A DNA stretch of 64,000 bases from Vreelandella populi (GTDB taxonomy: Bacteria; Pseudomonadota; Gammaproteobacteria; Pseudomonadales; Halomonadaceae). The stretch lies in NCBI RefSeq assembly GCF_003989825.1, contig NZ_RZHE01000015.1:496001-560000 (forward strand), in the 5' to 3' direction. Of the stretch, positions 8,762 through 17,823 are shown one piece after another. The notes beneath the pieces were generated by a model, which did not search any database, had not been told where the DNA came from, and saw only the letters and a program-made list of their open reading frames with translations. The stretch's first letter is position 1. Every line of letters begins with the position of its first letter. Made by a program: the position numbers and the translations under genes.

Positions 8762-10666
8762 ATGTACTCATCCATTGCCACGGTTTGCCTAAGCGGTTCG
8801 CTGGAAGAGAAGGTAGACGCCATCGCTCAGGCCGGTTTTGAAGGGCTTGAGCTATTTGAAAACGACCTTACGGCCTTTACCGGCACACCCAGGGAAGCGG
8901 GCGAACTGGTTCGCTCGCGTGGGCTAAAGCTGGTCACCCTTCAACCGTTCCGTGATTTTGAAGGTCTGCAGGGGCACGCGCGGGAGCGAGCTTTTGACCG
9001 CGCCGAGCATAAGTTCGACCTGATGGAGGAGCTGGGCACAGATCTATTGATGACGTGCAGTACCGTTCACCCTGATTCGCTACCGGGTTTGAGCCGCGCC
9101 GCCGATGATTTCTACGAGCTAGGCGAGCGTGCTGCACGGCGCAATATGCGCGTGGCCTATGAAGCGCTGGCCTGGGGCCGCCATATTCACGACTACCGTG
9201 ACAGCTGGGAAGTGGTGCGCCGCGCCGCGCACTCCAGTGTCGGTCTGGTGCTGGATACCTTCCATATCTTCTCGCGCCAGACGGAGCTGGGCACCATTGG
9301 CCGCATTCCAGGGGATCGCATCTTTCTGGTACAGACCGCCGATGCGCCGCGCCTCTCAATGGATCATCTATCATGGAGCCGCCACTACCGTTGCTTCCCA
9401 GGCCAGGGCGAGCTGCAGATGGATAGCTTCATGGCCATGCTTCAGGAGACCCGCTACGATGGCCCACTCTCCCACGAGATCTTTAATGATGTCTTTCGCA
9501 TGGGCCACAGTGACCAGACGGCGCGTGACGGTTTGCGCTCCTACCATTTGCTGCGCAGCATGCAGGACGACAGCGGCATTCCCGCGCCACAGCCCATTGA
9601 GTCGGTTGCCTTTCTTGAAATCGCCGTGGAGCCTGCGGACCTGGTACCGCTGCGTGAGCTGCTCAGCGCGCTGGGTATGGCGTGTGTCGGGCGTCATCAC
9701 ACGCTCAATGCGGAGCGCTGGGCCGCGGGTGATGTTAATTTGGTGCTTAACACCGAGGCGGGTTTCACGGGTCGTGTGCCGGGGCGCGATGCCACAGCGA
9801 TTACTGCTATTGGCCTGAAGGTGAGCAACGCCTACGAAGCCTTCAAGCGGGCGGACAAGCTCGGTTACGATATCATCGAGCCTGAAGAGGTGGGCGCCAG
9901 CCACCGCATGAGCGCTCTGCGCAATGTCGACGGCAGCCTCTCCTACATCATTGATGACTCACAGCTCAGCCGTACGTGGGATCGTGAATTCCCCGTGGAT
10001 GTGCAGCCCATTCCAGGCGGAGCGCTTGTGGATATCGACCACATCAGCGTTGCCCTCTCCTATCATGATTATCTCTCGCTGATGCTGCAGTACCGCGCTA
10101 TTTTCCAGCTGGAAATCACGCCCTCCTTCGATGTCACCGATCCACGCGGGCTGATTCAAAGCCAGGTTCTGCAAAACTATAATGGCCGTTTCCGTCTGGC
10201 GCTTAACGCCAGTGCCTCCCCCAATACCGCCAGCAACCGGTTTGTGCGCCAGTACGGCGGTTCGGGAATTCATCATGTTGCCCTGCGCACAGAGTCGATG
10301 CGTGCCACCAGCGCCGCGTTGCAGCAGGCGGGCACACAGGTGCTGCCCATTCCCGGCAACTACTATCGCGATCTGGCGGCACGCTTTGATTTACCCGCGC
10401 AAACCAAGACGTGGATGCAGGATCACCATATTCTGTTTGATCAGGACGGCAGCGGCGAATTCCACCAGCTGTATGCGCAGCAACTCGCCCATCAAGCGTT
10501 TTTCTTTGAGCTGGTACAGCGCGACGGCTATCAAGGATTGGGCGCCCCCAATGCCTTTGTGCGCGTAACTGCCCAGCAGCGCCTTGAGGCAGAAACGCTG
10601 GCCGCGCACATGGACGGCAATGACCTCGACACGCGACACCACAACACAGATGAGAGCGCATCATGA
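8762..10666 (+). CDS. quiC: 3-dehydroshikimate dehydratase fused to an HPPD-like domain
   Basis: Two-domain enzyme (634 aa) expected to dehydrate 3-dehydroshikimate to protocatechuate. Residues about 1-280 form a sugar-phosphate-isomerase-like TIM barrel (YSSIATVCLSGSLEEKVDAI; GLELFENDL; VLDTFHIFSRQ). Residues about 300-620 are a vicinal-oxygen-chelate region like 4-hydroxyphenylpyruvate dioxygenase, and its three metal-ligand positions look intact: H427 (DHISV), H505 (HHVAL) and E583 (FELVQR). The start at 8762 follows AAGGAG by 9 bases. Pseudomonas QuiC1-type dehydratases share this layout and length. It supplies the ring substrate for the neighbouring pca genes. Database entries sometimes mislabel such proteins as HPPD. 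Confidence 0.88.
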   Translation: MYSSIATVCLSGSLEEKVDAIAQAGFEGLELFENDLTAFTGTPREAGELVRSRGLKLVTLQPFRDFEGLQGHARERAFDRAEHKFDLMEELGTDLLMTCSTVHPDSLPGLSRAADDFYELGERAARRNMRVAYEALAWGRHIHDYRDSWEVVRRAAHSSVGLVLDTFHIFSRQTELGTIGRIPGDRIFLVQTADAPRLSMDHLSWSRHYRCFPGQGELQMDSFMAMLQETRYDGPLSHEIFNDVFRMGHSDQTARDGLRSYHLLRSMQDDSGIPAPQPIESVAFLEIAVEPADLVPLRELLSALGMACVGRHHTLNAERWAAGDVNLVLNTEAGFTGRVPGRDATAITAIGLKVSNAYEAFKRADKLGYDIIEPEEVGASHRMSALRNVDGSLSYIIDDSQLSRTWDREFPVDVQPIPGGALVDIDHISVALSYHDYLSLMLQYRAIFQLEITPSFDVTDPRGLIQSQVLQNYNGRFRLALNASASPNTASNRFVRQYGGSGIHHVALRTESMRATSAALQQAGTQVLPIPGNYYRDLAARFDLPAQTKTWMQDHHILFDQDGSGEFHQLYAQQLAHQAFFFELVQRDGYQGLGAPNAFVRVTAQQRLEAETLAAHMDGNDLDTRHHNTDESAS

Positions 10667-11541
10667 TCAAGCTCGGACTAGTCGGCGAAGGCATCGCCAA
10701 ATCACAATCTCCCGACCTGCATGAACGCCTGGGCGCATCGCTTGGCCTGCCTGTGCGCTACGATTTAGTGGATAGCCTGGGCGTGACAGATTTTGATTTC
10801 CCCGCGGCGATACAAACGCTGCGCACTGGAGGCTATCTGGGCACTAACGTCACTTTCCCCTTCAAGGAAAAAGCTGCGCAGCTGGCCGATATCCGCGGCG
10901 AAGGCGTGCTCCGAGTGGGCACTGCCAATACCTTGCTGTTCGATGCAGAGGGTCTGCGCGCCGAAAACACCGACTACACCGGCTTTATCAGCGCCTACCG
11001 CCATTCGTTTGGCAACCAACCCGCAGGCGAGGTGCTACTGATTGGCGCTGGCGGCGTTGGTCGCGCGGTGGCCTGCGCCTTGGGTGAACTTGCCGTTAGC
11101 CATCTGTATATTCTTGAGCACGATACGACGCGAGCACAGAACCTCTGTCGCGATCTTGGCACCATGGGCATTAATGCCTCGTGCATCACGCCAGAGCAAG
11201 CCCAACAGGGTCTGCCTAACTGGCAGGGCGTGGTAAACTGCTCACCTATTGGCCATATTAATCATCCTGGGTGCCCAATCGACACGGCCGGACTTGGTAG
11301 CCAGCACTGGGTGTTTGATGCCGTGTACATACCCGCTCATACCGAGCTTTTAAACGCCGCCAACCAGGCAGGGGCCAAAACGCTTTCAGGTGTTGATCTT
11401 TTCGTGTTCCAGGGTGTGGATGCGTTTCGTTTTTTCACCGCCGACTGTATTGTTTCTGAAAGAATCGAACCGCACGTAATACCGCTGCGTACACATTATA
11501 TTGAACAACTAGTCCACTCACCTACTCGCACCATGCCGTAA
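10663..11541 (+). CDS. Shikimate/quinate dehydrogenase-like protein
   Basis: AroE-superfamily dehydrogenase (292 aa). The substrate-binding SxS motif is seen as KSQSPDLHE, the catalytic lysine in NVTFPFKEKA, the catalytic aspartate in ENTDYTGF and the dinucleotide loop as LIGAGGVGRA. It overlaps the dehydratase gene by four bases. In this catabolic setting it more likely oxidises shikimate (or quinate) to the 3-dehydro compound than serving biosynthesis. The C-terminal tail beyond VDLFVFQGVDAFRFF is longer than in E. coli AroE. Cofactor preference (NAD or NADP) cannot be decided by eye. Confidence 0.85.
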   Translation: MIKLGLVGEGIAKSQSPDLHERLGASLGLPVRYDLVDSLGVTDFDFPAAIQTLRTGGYLGTNVTFPFKEKAAQLADIRGEGVLRVGTANTLLFDAEGLRAENTDYTGFISAYRHSFGNQPAGEVLLIGAGGVGRAVACALGELAVSHLYILEHDTTRAQNLCRDLGTMGINASCITPEQAQQGLPNWQGVVNCSPIGHINHPGCPIDTAGLGSQHWVFDAVYIPAHTELLNAANQAGAKTLSGVDLFVFQGVDAFRFFTADCIVSERIEPHVIPLRTHYIEQLVHSPTRTMP

Positions 11542-11594
11542 CATCACGTCCACGCCAGCTTCATAAATATAAATCTCATCGTGAGGAGGAATCT

Positions 11595-12308
11595 ATGTCA
11601 ACGCCGTATGCCGTAGTAACGGGGGGCGCCCGTAATATCGGGCAGGCCATCTCTCAACGTCTTCAACAGGACGGCTATCGGGTTATCGTCCTTGATATCG
11701 TTGAGCCCACGATAGACTCGCTTAAAGAAGATGCTTATCAAGTTGATTTATCAGACATAGAAGCGTTAAAAGCAGTATTGGACTCAATAAATGAAAAGTA
11801 TGCGGTAAGCTGCCTAGTTAACAACGTAGGTATTGTGGCCCCGGCCCTTATTGATGAAACTCGTGTTGAAGATTTTGATCGCTTGATGCACCTGAACGTA
11901 CGCCCAGCATTAATATGCACGCAAGCTCTATTGCCAAGCCTGCGTGCCAGCAAGCACGGGCGTATCGTATTTAATGCCAGCCGGGTAGTACTGGGCAAAG
12001 AGGCCCGAACACTCTATAGCGCTACCAAAGGAGCGGTACAGGCCATGGCCAGAACCTGGGCACTAGAACTTGCCCAGGATGGGATTACAGTCAACTGCGT
12101 GGCGCCTGGCCCTATTGCGACATCCGCCTTTTGGGATAACAACCCACCCGATTCCGAACGTGCCAAACGCATTATTGAGAACATCCCTCTGCAGCGTATG
12201 GGCGAACCCGAAGACGTGGCCAATGCGGTTAGTTTCTTCTGCGACTCACGCAGCAGCTTTATTACCGGGCAGACACTTTTTGTGTGTGGCGGTGTTACCG
12301 TAGGTTAA
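11595..12308 (+). CDS. SDR-family oxidoreductase
   Basis: Classical short-chain dehydrogenase/reductase (237 aa). The cofactor motif is TGGARNIG at residue 9, the structural motif NNVG follows, and the catalytic YSATK sits near residue 142 after a serine in NASRVV. A strong GAGGAGG lies a few bases before the ATG. It follows the shikimate dehydrogenase-like gene by 53 bases and may act on quinate or a related alcohol, but substrate is not visible. It converges with the CoA-transferase gene, with only 22 bases between stops. Confidence 0.85.
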   Translation: MSTPYAVVTGGARNIGQAISQRLQQDGYRVIVLDIVEPTIDSLKEDAYQVDLSDIEALKAVLDSINEKYAVSCLVNNVGIVAPALIDETRVEDFDRLMHLNVRPALICTQALLPSLRASKHGRIVFNASRVVLGKEARTLYSATKGAVQAMARTWALELAQDGITVNCVAPGPIATSAFWDNNPPDSERAKRIIENIPLQRMGEPEDVANAVSFFCDSRSSFITGQTLFVCGGVTVG

Positions 12309-12330
12309 GAGCGGCCCGATCAATCATCCA

Positions 12331-13554
12331 TTAAATCGCTTGATGAAGGCGTAACGTTTCAATTTCTTCAGGCGTTTTATTGAGCACTCTGCTCAATATA
12401 TCAAACGTATCTTCCCCCAAGAGCGGCGGTGCTTTGCGGTACTCCAGGCTTGTTTTTGAATATTTGATCGGGTTGGCGACTCCCGGCACCTTGCCATATG
12501 AAGACGCTTGCTCGATCTGCATCCCCCGGGCCTGCACCTGGGGGTCTTCAAATACCTGGTCGATACTTTGAATGGGACCACAAGGCACGGCAAGATCAGC
12601 CAGCAGCGCTATCCATTCATCGCGAGTCCGTTGGCGGGTAATCTCGACCATGATAGGAATAAGCGTCAGGCGGTGTTTCACCCGCATCGGATTGGTTTTA
12701 AACCGGGCGTCAGTTGCCAATTCAGGATGACCTACGGCTTGGCAAAAACGCTGGAACTGACCATCGTTACCGATAGCGATAATTACCTTTTCGCCGTCGG
12801 CGGTCGGAAAAGGCTGGTAAGGCACCAGGTTAGGATGATAGTCACCGGTACGTTGAGGAATATTGCCGCTACAGAAATAGTTGAGCGCTTGGTTGGCCAG
12901 CCAACTGACTTGTACATCCAACAACGCCATATCAATGTACTGCCCTTCACCGGTTTGATGGCGATGGTGTAGCGCCCCCAAAATAGCAATGACTGCGTTC
13001 ATCCCAGTGGTCAAATCTGATACCGCCATACCTACCCGCTGCGGGCCTGCGCCCGGCTCCTCATCAGGCACCCCAGTGATACTCATTAACCCTGCCTGGG
13101 CCTGAATGAGATAATCATAGCCCGCCATATGAGCCATCGGGCCCGTCTGGCCAAAGCCAGTGATAGAGCAATATATCAGCGCAGGATTAATTGCTTCTAA
13201 GCTTGGGTAATCCAGTCCCTTGTTGGTTAGCCCGCCGCTTTTGAAGTTTTCTACTAATATATCGCTGTCGGCCGCTAGCTCACAAATAAGCGCCTGCCCT
13301 TCCGGTACGCTGATATCCACCGTGATCGAGTGTTTGCCACGATTTGCAGACAGGTAATAAGCAGACTGACCCGAGGATTGCCCAGCACTGTCACATAACC
13401 AGGGAGGACCCCAATGACGTGTATCGTCGCCAAGTACCGGACGCTCGACCTTGATAACTTCAGCGCCCATATCTGCCAATATTTGCGTACACCAGGGCCC
13501 AGCCATTACTCGGCTTAAGTCGAGCACACGCAACCCCTTTAACGGCCCTGGCAT
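12331..13554 (-). CDS. CaiB/BaiF family (class III) CoA-transferase
   Basis: Family III CoA-transferase (407 aa). The N-terminus GLRVLDLSRVMAGPW and the segment GAEVIKVERP are typical, and the nucleophilic aspartate is expected in IDMALLDVQVS near residue 200. AGGAG lies 6 bases before the ATG. It is the last gene of a minus-strand unit tctC-tctB-tctA-CoA transferase, so it probably activates the acid imported by the TTT transporter to its CoA thioester. The specific acid is unknown; the nearby pca and quinate genes hint at an aromatic or dicarboxylic acid. Confidence 0.88.
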   Translation of the reverse strand: MPGPLKGLRVLDLSRVMAGPWCTQILADMGAEVIKVERPVLGDDTRHWGPPWLCDSAGQSSGQSAYYLSANRGKHSITVDISVPEGQALICELAADSDILVENFKSGGLTNKGLDYPSLEAINPALIYCSITGFGQTGPMAHMAGYDYLIQAQAGLMSITGVPDEEPGAGPQRVGMAVSDLTTGMNAVIAILGALHHRHQTGEGQYIDMALLDVQVSWLANQALNYFCSGNIPQRTGDYHPNLVPYQPFPTADGEKVIIAIGNDGQFQRFCQAVGHPELATDARFKTNPMRVKHRLTLIPIMVEITRQRTRDEWIALLADLAVPCGPIQSIDQVFEDPQVQARGMQIEQASSYGKVPGVANPIKYSKTSLEYRKAPPLLGEDTFDILSRVLNKTPEEIETLRLHQAI

Positions 13555-13618
13555 AAACCACTCCTATTCATTATCAATCCGCAATAGCAGCGCAGCTAAC
13601 TTACTTCATGAGGAAAAA

Positions 13619-15124
13619 TTAGGTTTCATTAGTTAGCTTGTCGGCGTTTAGCTTTGTGTTTCGATCCTTGAAAAAACGGAATACCGCAAAAGCAATTGAC
13701 CCAAATGTAATGGCAATAAAGAACCAGGTAATCGGACCACGGACAAAAATCGACATGTCGCCATTACTGATTAAAAGCGAGCGCCTCAGGTTGTCTTCAA
13801 ACATGGGCCCTAGAATAAAGCCGATTAGAAATGGAGCGGCCGGAATACCTGTGCGGTTAAACAGATAGCCCACCACACCAAATGCCAGCATGAGCCATAT
13901 ATCAAACGTCATATTGTTTACAGCGTAAGCACCGTAAACGCAGAACATCAGGACGATAGGGAAAAGGATCGACTTTGGAATATCCGCGATTAGCGAGAAA
14001 TACTTGATGGCCGCGTTGCCGACCACCAGCAATATCAACGAGCTGAACATGATGCCTAGAAACAGCGCATAGATGAGCGACAGGTTTTCCTGGAACATGA
14101 TTGGGCCTGGGGTAAGGCCGTGAACCATAAAGGCGCCCAAGATAATGGCTGTAATCACATCTCCTGGGATGCCTAGTGAAAGCAGCGGTATTAAGGTTGC
14201 ACCTGCCACACCATTGTTACCGGCTTCAGCGGCGGCAACACCTTCAACTTCCCCTTTACCAAAATTAGCTTTATTGGGAGAGCGACGCCGGGCATCACTA
14301 TAGGAAATAAACGCCGCAGCGGTGGCTCCGGTGCCCGGAATAGCGCCGATAATGACACCAATTAAACTTCCACGAACGATACTTTTCATGCAGCGCTTAA
14401 GCTCGGCCAGGGTCATGCCCACGCCACTGGCTTTAGCTTTAATGTGCGGTATTACTTTTTTTCTATAAAACTCAATGATTTCAGGTATGGCAAACAGGCC
14501 AATAAGTAATGGAATAAATGAAATCGAATCCATTAAATTATAATTACCAAACGTTAAACGCTGTGAACCAAATACCGAATCAAGACCTACCAGAGACAAC
14601 AAGATACCCAGCAGGGCCGCTAGAAGTCCTTTAACCATAGAACCACTTGCCAAAGAAATAATAATGGTCAGTGAGAAACAGATTAACCAAAAGAACTCTG
14701 GCGCCCCGAAATTAAGCGCTATTTTAGCCAAATAAGCGGCGAAAAATATCAATGCGATATTAGAAATGAAATCGGCAATAACGGAAGAGAAAAGCGCCGC
14801 TTTTAACGCTTTTTTTGCATTCCCTTGTTGAGCCATCGGATAGCCATCCAGCAGCGTACATGCCGATGCAGGAGAACCCGGGGTACGAATCAGGATAGCC
14901 GTGATTGAACCACCGTACATTCCTCCTTTATAGATACCCACCAACAGAAGAATAGCGGCCACAGGCTGCATTGAGAAGGTAAACGGTAAGGCAAGTGCTA
15001 CGGCCATGGTAGCCGTAAGACCGGGTATTGATCCAACCGTAACACCAATGACGACGCCTAGTGCAATGGCTATAAAGTTATCAATACTTAAAAATAACTG
15101 TAAAACTTCAGTAAGGTTTTCCAT
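13619..15124 (-). CDS. tctA: Tripartite tricarboxylate transporter, large permease
   Basis: TctA-family membrane protein of 501 aa with about 11-12 helices. Family motifs are visible: GVTVGSIPGLTATMAVALALP near the N-terminus, YGGSITAILIRTPGSPAS, and the second glycine-rich repeat IGAIPGTGATAAAF. Together with TctB and TctC it should import a carboxylate with protons or sodium. Its codon use looks noticeably richer in A and T than the pca and TRAP genes. The CoA-transferase follows after 64 bases. Confidence 0.93.
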   Translation of the reverse strand: MENLTEVLQLFLSIDNFIAIALGVVIGVTVGSIPGLTATMAVALALPFTFSMQPVAAILLLVGIYKGGMYGGSITAILIRTPGSPASACTLLDGYPMAQQGNAKKALKAALFSSVIADFISNIALIFFAAYLAKIALNFGAPEFFWLICFSLTIIISLASGSMVKGLLAALLGILLSLVGLDSVFGSQRLTFGNYNLMDSISFIPLLIGLFAIPEIIEFYRKKVIPHIKAKASGVGMTLAELKRCMKSIVRGSLIGVIIGAIPGTGATAAAFISYSDARRRSPNKANFGKGEVEGVAAAEAGNNGVAGATLIPLLSLGIPGDVITAIILGAFMVHGLTPGPIMFQENLSLIYALFLGIMFSSLILLVVGNAAIKYFSLIADIPKSILFPIVLMFCVYGAYAVNNMTFDIWLMLAFGVVGYLFNRTGIPAAPFLIGFILGPMFEDNLRRSLLISNGDMSIFVRGPITWFFIAITFGSIAFAVFRFFKDRNTKLNADKLTNET

Positions 15125-15157
15125 ATGTCACCTGGGCTGCACGCTGAAGACAAATCA

Positions 15158-15658
15158 TTAAAAAGGCATCAAAGGAAGAGGTACATTCATCACATTGACA
15201 AATAACAGCGTGACGCCAACGGGAAATGCGATTGCAAAGCCATACGCCCACCATACACGCACCGGATGAGCTAAAAACAGAAGAACCGTTGCTAATATGC
15301 CGGTTAAAATAGCGCCTAATGATTCAAAGAAAAGTACGTAAACGAACAGGGCTATCAGCATGATCACAAAACGCCGATATGGACCCTTGACTATCTTTCT
15401 CTCATCATTTTCAGTGTCACTTGGGACTATAATGCCCTGAATAATCAATAAAATAGAAAATGCCAATATAAGCCAACTAACGATGTTGGGCAGCCATCTA
15501 GGCGACATCATCGGGTTTTGCAGTATCGAGGGCTCTCCGATGTAATTAGGAACAAGATAGAGCGCCAATACCAGTGAGACCACAAGCAATACGATGCCGG
15601 TAATAACATCTAAAGTGTCTTTGATTCGTTTCACGTTGCTTAAATCAGAAGATGACAT
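15158..15658 (-). CDS. tctB: Tripartite tricarboxylate transporter, small membrane subunit
   Basis: Small TctB-type membrane protein (166 aa) with four predicted helices: an N-terminal one (TGIVLLVVSLVLALYL), one at IVSWLILAFSILLIIQG and two in the C-terminal half. I chose ATG 15658 because GAGAGG precedes it; a longer reading frame to 15694 has no ribosome-binding site. It lies between tctC and tctA, 33 bases from tctA. TctB sequences are poorly conserved, so the call rests on topology and position. Confidence 0.88.
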   Translation of the reverse strand: MSSSDLSNVKRIKDTLDVITGIVLLVVSLVLALYLVPNYIGEPSILQNPMMSPRWLPNIVSWLILAFSILLIIQGIIVPSDTENDERKIVKGPYRRFVIMLIALFVYVLFFESLGAILTGILATVLLFLAHPVRVWWAYGFAIAFPVGVTLLFVNVMNVPLPLMPF

Positions 15659-15693
15659 GGCAGCCTCTCCACGAGGACAAGCTAAAGAAAGCA

Positions 15694-15729
15694 AACAAGG
15701 CGAAGGTTAGTTTTAACCTTCGCCTTGTT
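15694..15729 (-). terminator. Strong hairpin between tctC and tctB
   Basis: Two perfectly complementary 16-base arms (15694-15709 and 15714-15729) flank a four-base loop. On the minus-strand transcript the stem is followed by TTGTTTGCTTTC, a broken T-run. It fits a partial terminator or an mRNA-stabilising stem that would give more binding protein (TctC) than membrane subunits. Confidence 0.7.
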
Positions 15730-15743
15730 ATTTCAGGTAGTCT

Positions 15744-16730
15744 TTACTGGCTAATGCCCGCCTGCTGAGCGACTTCTTCCCAACGTGCAAGATCATCAAT
15801 CACAAACTGTTTAAACTCTTCACCCTCTACCTGGCCTGGTTGAGCACCTAACTGCTCCGCGAAGTCGAGGAACTCCTGGCGCTCCATAACTTCATCCAGT
15901 GCTGTCTGCATGGCTTCATAGCCTTCCTCGGGGAAGGAATTGTGCGCAATCAAGCCAAACCAGGCGGTGGTAACAAACTGGTCGAGGTTGTGCTCACCGA
16001 TTTCAGAAAGGGTGGGTACCTCCGGCAGATAAGGCGAGCGTTCTGCTGAAGTAACGGCCAAGGCGCGTAAGTCACCCGATTTGATATGTGAATACACCGT
16101 TGGCATGTTTTCAAATGAAACGTCGACATCGCCACCCAGCAAGGCTGGTAAAGCAGCACCGCTGCCTGCAAAAGGAACGGCCGTCATCTGTGAACCGGTC
16201 AGCGTTTTAAACAATTCACCCGACATGTGAATTGAGCTGCCTACACCACTGTGACTAAACGCCATGTTCTTGTCTTGTGCAGCTTCAATGAATTCCACAA
16301 CTGTTTGATAGGGGCTGCTTGCAGGCACCACCATGACATTGGGGATATCAATAATATTTTGGATAAAGACAAAGTCTTCGACCGGATCATAAGCCAGATC
16401 AGGGTAAATCGCCGCACCGATGGTATGGCCTGGTGATGCCATTAAAAGCGTATGATCAGCATCACGCCCGCCGCGGGCGAGTCGGCCTGTTCCTACGGTG
16501 GAGCCTGCCCCAGGACGGTTCTCAACAATAACATTGGTGTCCAGTGCATCTTTTAGCAAATCAGCAACACGACGTGAAAGCACATCAGTGGTGCCACCCG
16601 GCGCGTACGGCACAACCAGGCGTACATCGCCAGTTGGCCAATCAGCAGCGTTGACTGTTGAAACGGAAGCAGCAAGTAATAAAGCGCTGCTGCAGGCAGC
16701 AATACATGTGGCGCTGACAAATTTTTTCAT
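15744..16730 (-). CDS. tctC: Tripartite tricarboxylate transporter solute-binding protein
   Basis: TctC/Bug-family periplasmic binding protein (328 aa). The signal peptide starts MKKFVSATCIAACSS and ends around VNAAD; the mature part opens with the family motif VRLVVPYAPGGTTDVLSR and contains VENRPGAGSTVGT. It delivers the carboxylate to TctAB. It is the first gene of its unit; the intergenic space with the iclR gene contains a near-perfect copy of the IclR palindrome at 16763. Substrates of Bug proteins are diverse and cannot be assigned from sequence. Confidence 0.92.
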   Translation of the reverse strand: MKKFVSATCIAACSSALLLAASVSTVNAADWPTGDVRLVVPYAPGGTTDVLSRRVADLLKDALDTNVIVENRPGAGSTVGTGRLARGGRDADHTLLMASPGHTIGAAIYPDLAYDPVEDFVFIQNIIDIPNVMVVPASSPYQTVVEFIEAAQDKNMAFSHSGVGSSIHMSGELFKTLTGSQMTAVPFAGSGAALPALLGGDVDVSFENMPTVYSHIKSGDLRALAVTSAERSPYLPEVPTLSEIGEHNLDQFVTTAWFGLIAHNSFPEEGYEAMQTALDEVMERQEFLDFAEQLGAQPGQVEGEEFKQFVIDDLARWEEVAQQAGISQ

Positions 16731-16762
16731 GGGTGTTAATTTCCTATGATTACTTAATTATT

Positions 16763-16777
16763 GTTCGCGATACGTAC
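16763..16777. promoter_or_regulatory. Near-perfect IclR-type site upstream of tctC
   Basis: GTTCGCGATACGTAC matches GTTCG-N5-CGAAC with one mismatch in the right arm. It lies 33 bases upstream of the tctC start, in the divergent region shared with iclR, so the regulator may control both directions. Confidence 0.45.
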
Positions 16778-16912
16778 ATGTATTCGCACTACATACAGGG
16801 AGACTACTTTGTTCTTACCTGCGTACAAAACACAACTTTAGTAGTATCTGACCAAAAGTTGCTCAAAAAATATATTGAAGCTCATGTACAAAAAAGCTAA
16901 AAACGCATTCTT

Positions 16913-16927
16913 GTTCGCATAACGAAC
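16913..16927. promoter_or_regulatory. IclR-type operator upstream of the iclR gene
   Basis: GTTCGCATAACGAAC is a perfect GTTCG-N5-CGAAC palindrome 64 bases before the chosen iclR start. Autoregulation through this site is usual for PcaU/PobR-type IclR proteins and is inferred here. Confidence 0.65.
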
Positions 16928-16990
16928 TTTGTTGCGCTAAGGTATCAACTTTGGTTAAAACAATGCATCGTATTAATGGATAGGAAACCT

Positions 16991-17770
16991 ATGCAGGAAG
17001 ACATTCTTAATCCCGATAGCCGGGATTTTGTCACAGCGCTAGCCAGTGGTTTAGAGGTAATTCGCGCCTTTGATGACGAACACCCTCGCATGACACTGAG
17101 CGAAGTAGCTACACGGACAGGAATGAATAGGGCCAAAGCCAGGCGCATTCTGTTAACGCTTCATGCCTTAGGTTATGTACGTAAGCAACACCGCTATTTT
17201 GAGTTGGCGCCGCGCGTGCTACATCTTGGCTATGCTTTTTTATCTGCTAATAATTACCGGGGTGTTATACAGCAGTATTTGGAGGATATTACTGATGAAA
17301 TTGGTGAGTCCTCTTCCTTGGGGGTATTGGATGGCGAAGATGTCATCTATGTAGCCCGTTCAGCGGCGAAGCACCGCTTGATGGCAATTACGCTTTCAGT
17401 GGGAACTCGACTGCCCGCCGCTCACACTTCTCTGGGCCGTATACTGCTCGCCCAACTCCCTGAGGCGGAGTTAGAAGACTATTTATCAAGCGTTGAGTTG
17501 ATACGGCATACCGACAAGACGATTGTCGATATCGAAGAGCTAAGAAATCAGATTATCGTGGCGAGACAACAAGGCTACGCGGTAGCTGATCAGGAACTTG
17601 ACCCAGGCCTACGCTCTTTGGCGGTCCCCGCATACGATGCCAAGCATCAGTTGATAGGCGCTATCAATGTCAGCACGAACGTAGCCAGAGTAGATATTGA
17701 TACGTTACTGGGTGTGTATCTGCCAATTATGCAAAAGAAGGCCGCCCAAATACGCCTGCATGTTAATTAA
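16991..17770 (+). CDS. IclR-family regulator of the PcaR/PcaU/PobR type
   Basis: Regulator of 259 aa with an N-terminal winged helix-turn-helix (LASGLEVIRAFDDEHPRM, then TLSEVATRTGMNRAKARRIL, about residues 17-60) and the C-terminal IclR effector domain (DGEDVIYVARSA; GTRLPAAHTSLGRILLA; QGYAVADQELDPGLRSLAVP). These segments resemble the protocatechuate and p-hydroxybenzoate activators. The ATG at 16991 has AGGA upstream; the ATG at 16976 has no such site. It is divergent from tctC. Four copies of one palindrome in front of pcaI, pcaB, tctC and itself point to it as the pathway regulator. Confidence 0.88.
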   Translation: MQEDILNPDSRDFVTALASGLEVIRAFDDEHPRMTLSEVATRTGMNRAKARRILLTLHALGYVRKQHRYFELAPRVLHLGYAFLSANNYRGVIQQYLEDITDEIGESSSLGVLDGEDVIYVARSAAKHRLMAITLSVGTRLPAAHTSLGRILLAQLPEAELEDYLSSVELIRHTDKTIVDIEELRNQIIVARQQGYAVADQELDPGLRSLAVPAYDAKHQLIGAINVSTNVARVDIDTLLGVYLPIMQKKAAQIRLHVN

Positions 17771-17782
17771 GCTCAAAAATGG

Positions 17783-17820
17783 GCTAGCTCCATGGCCGGT
17801 TTATCCACAATGGAGCTAGC
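17783..17820. terminator. Bidirectional terminator between iclR and aroQ
   Basis: GCTAGCTCCAT (17783-17793) pairs with ATGGAGCTAGC (17810-17820) around a 16-base loop. On the minus strand the stem is followed by CCATTTTTGAG, a clear T-run that would end the aroQ transcript. On the plus strand a T-run comes about ten bases later. Confidence 0.7.
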
Positions 17821-17823
17821 TGC

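Noticed and set aside
7957..8823. Long minus-strand frame (288 codons) opposite dctM
   Set aside because: Composition is rich in Gln, His and Arg with no known motif, and it lies exactly opposite a clear TRAP permease gene.
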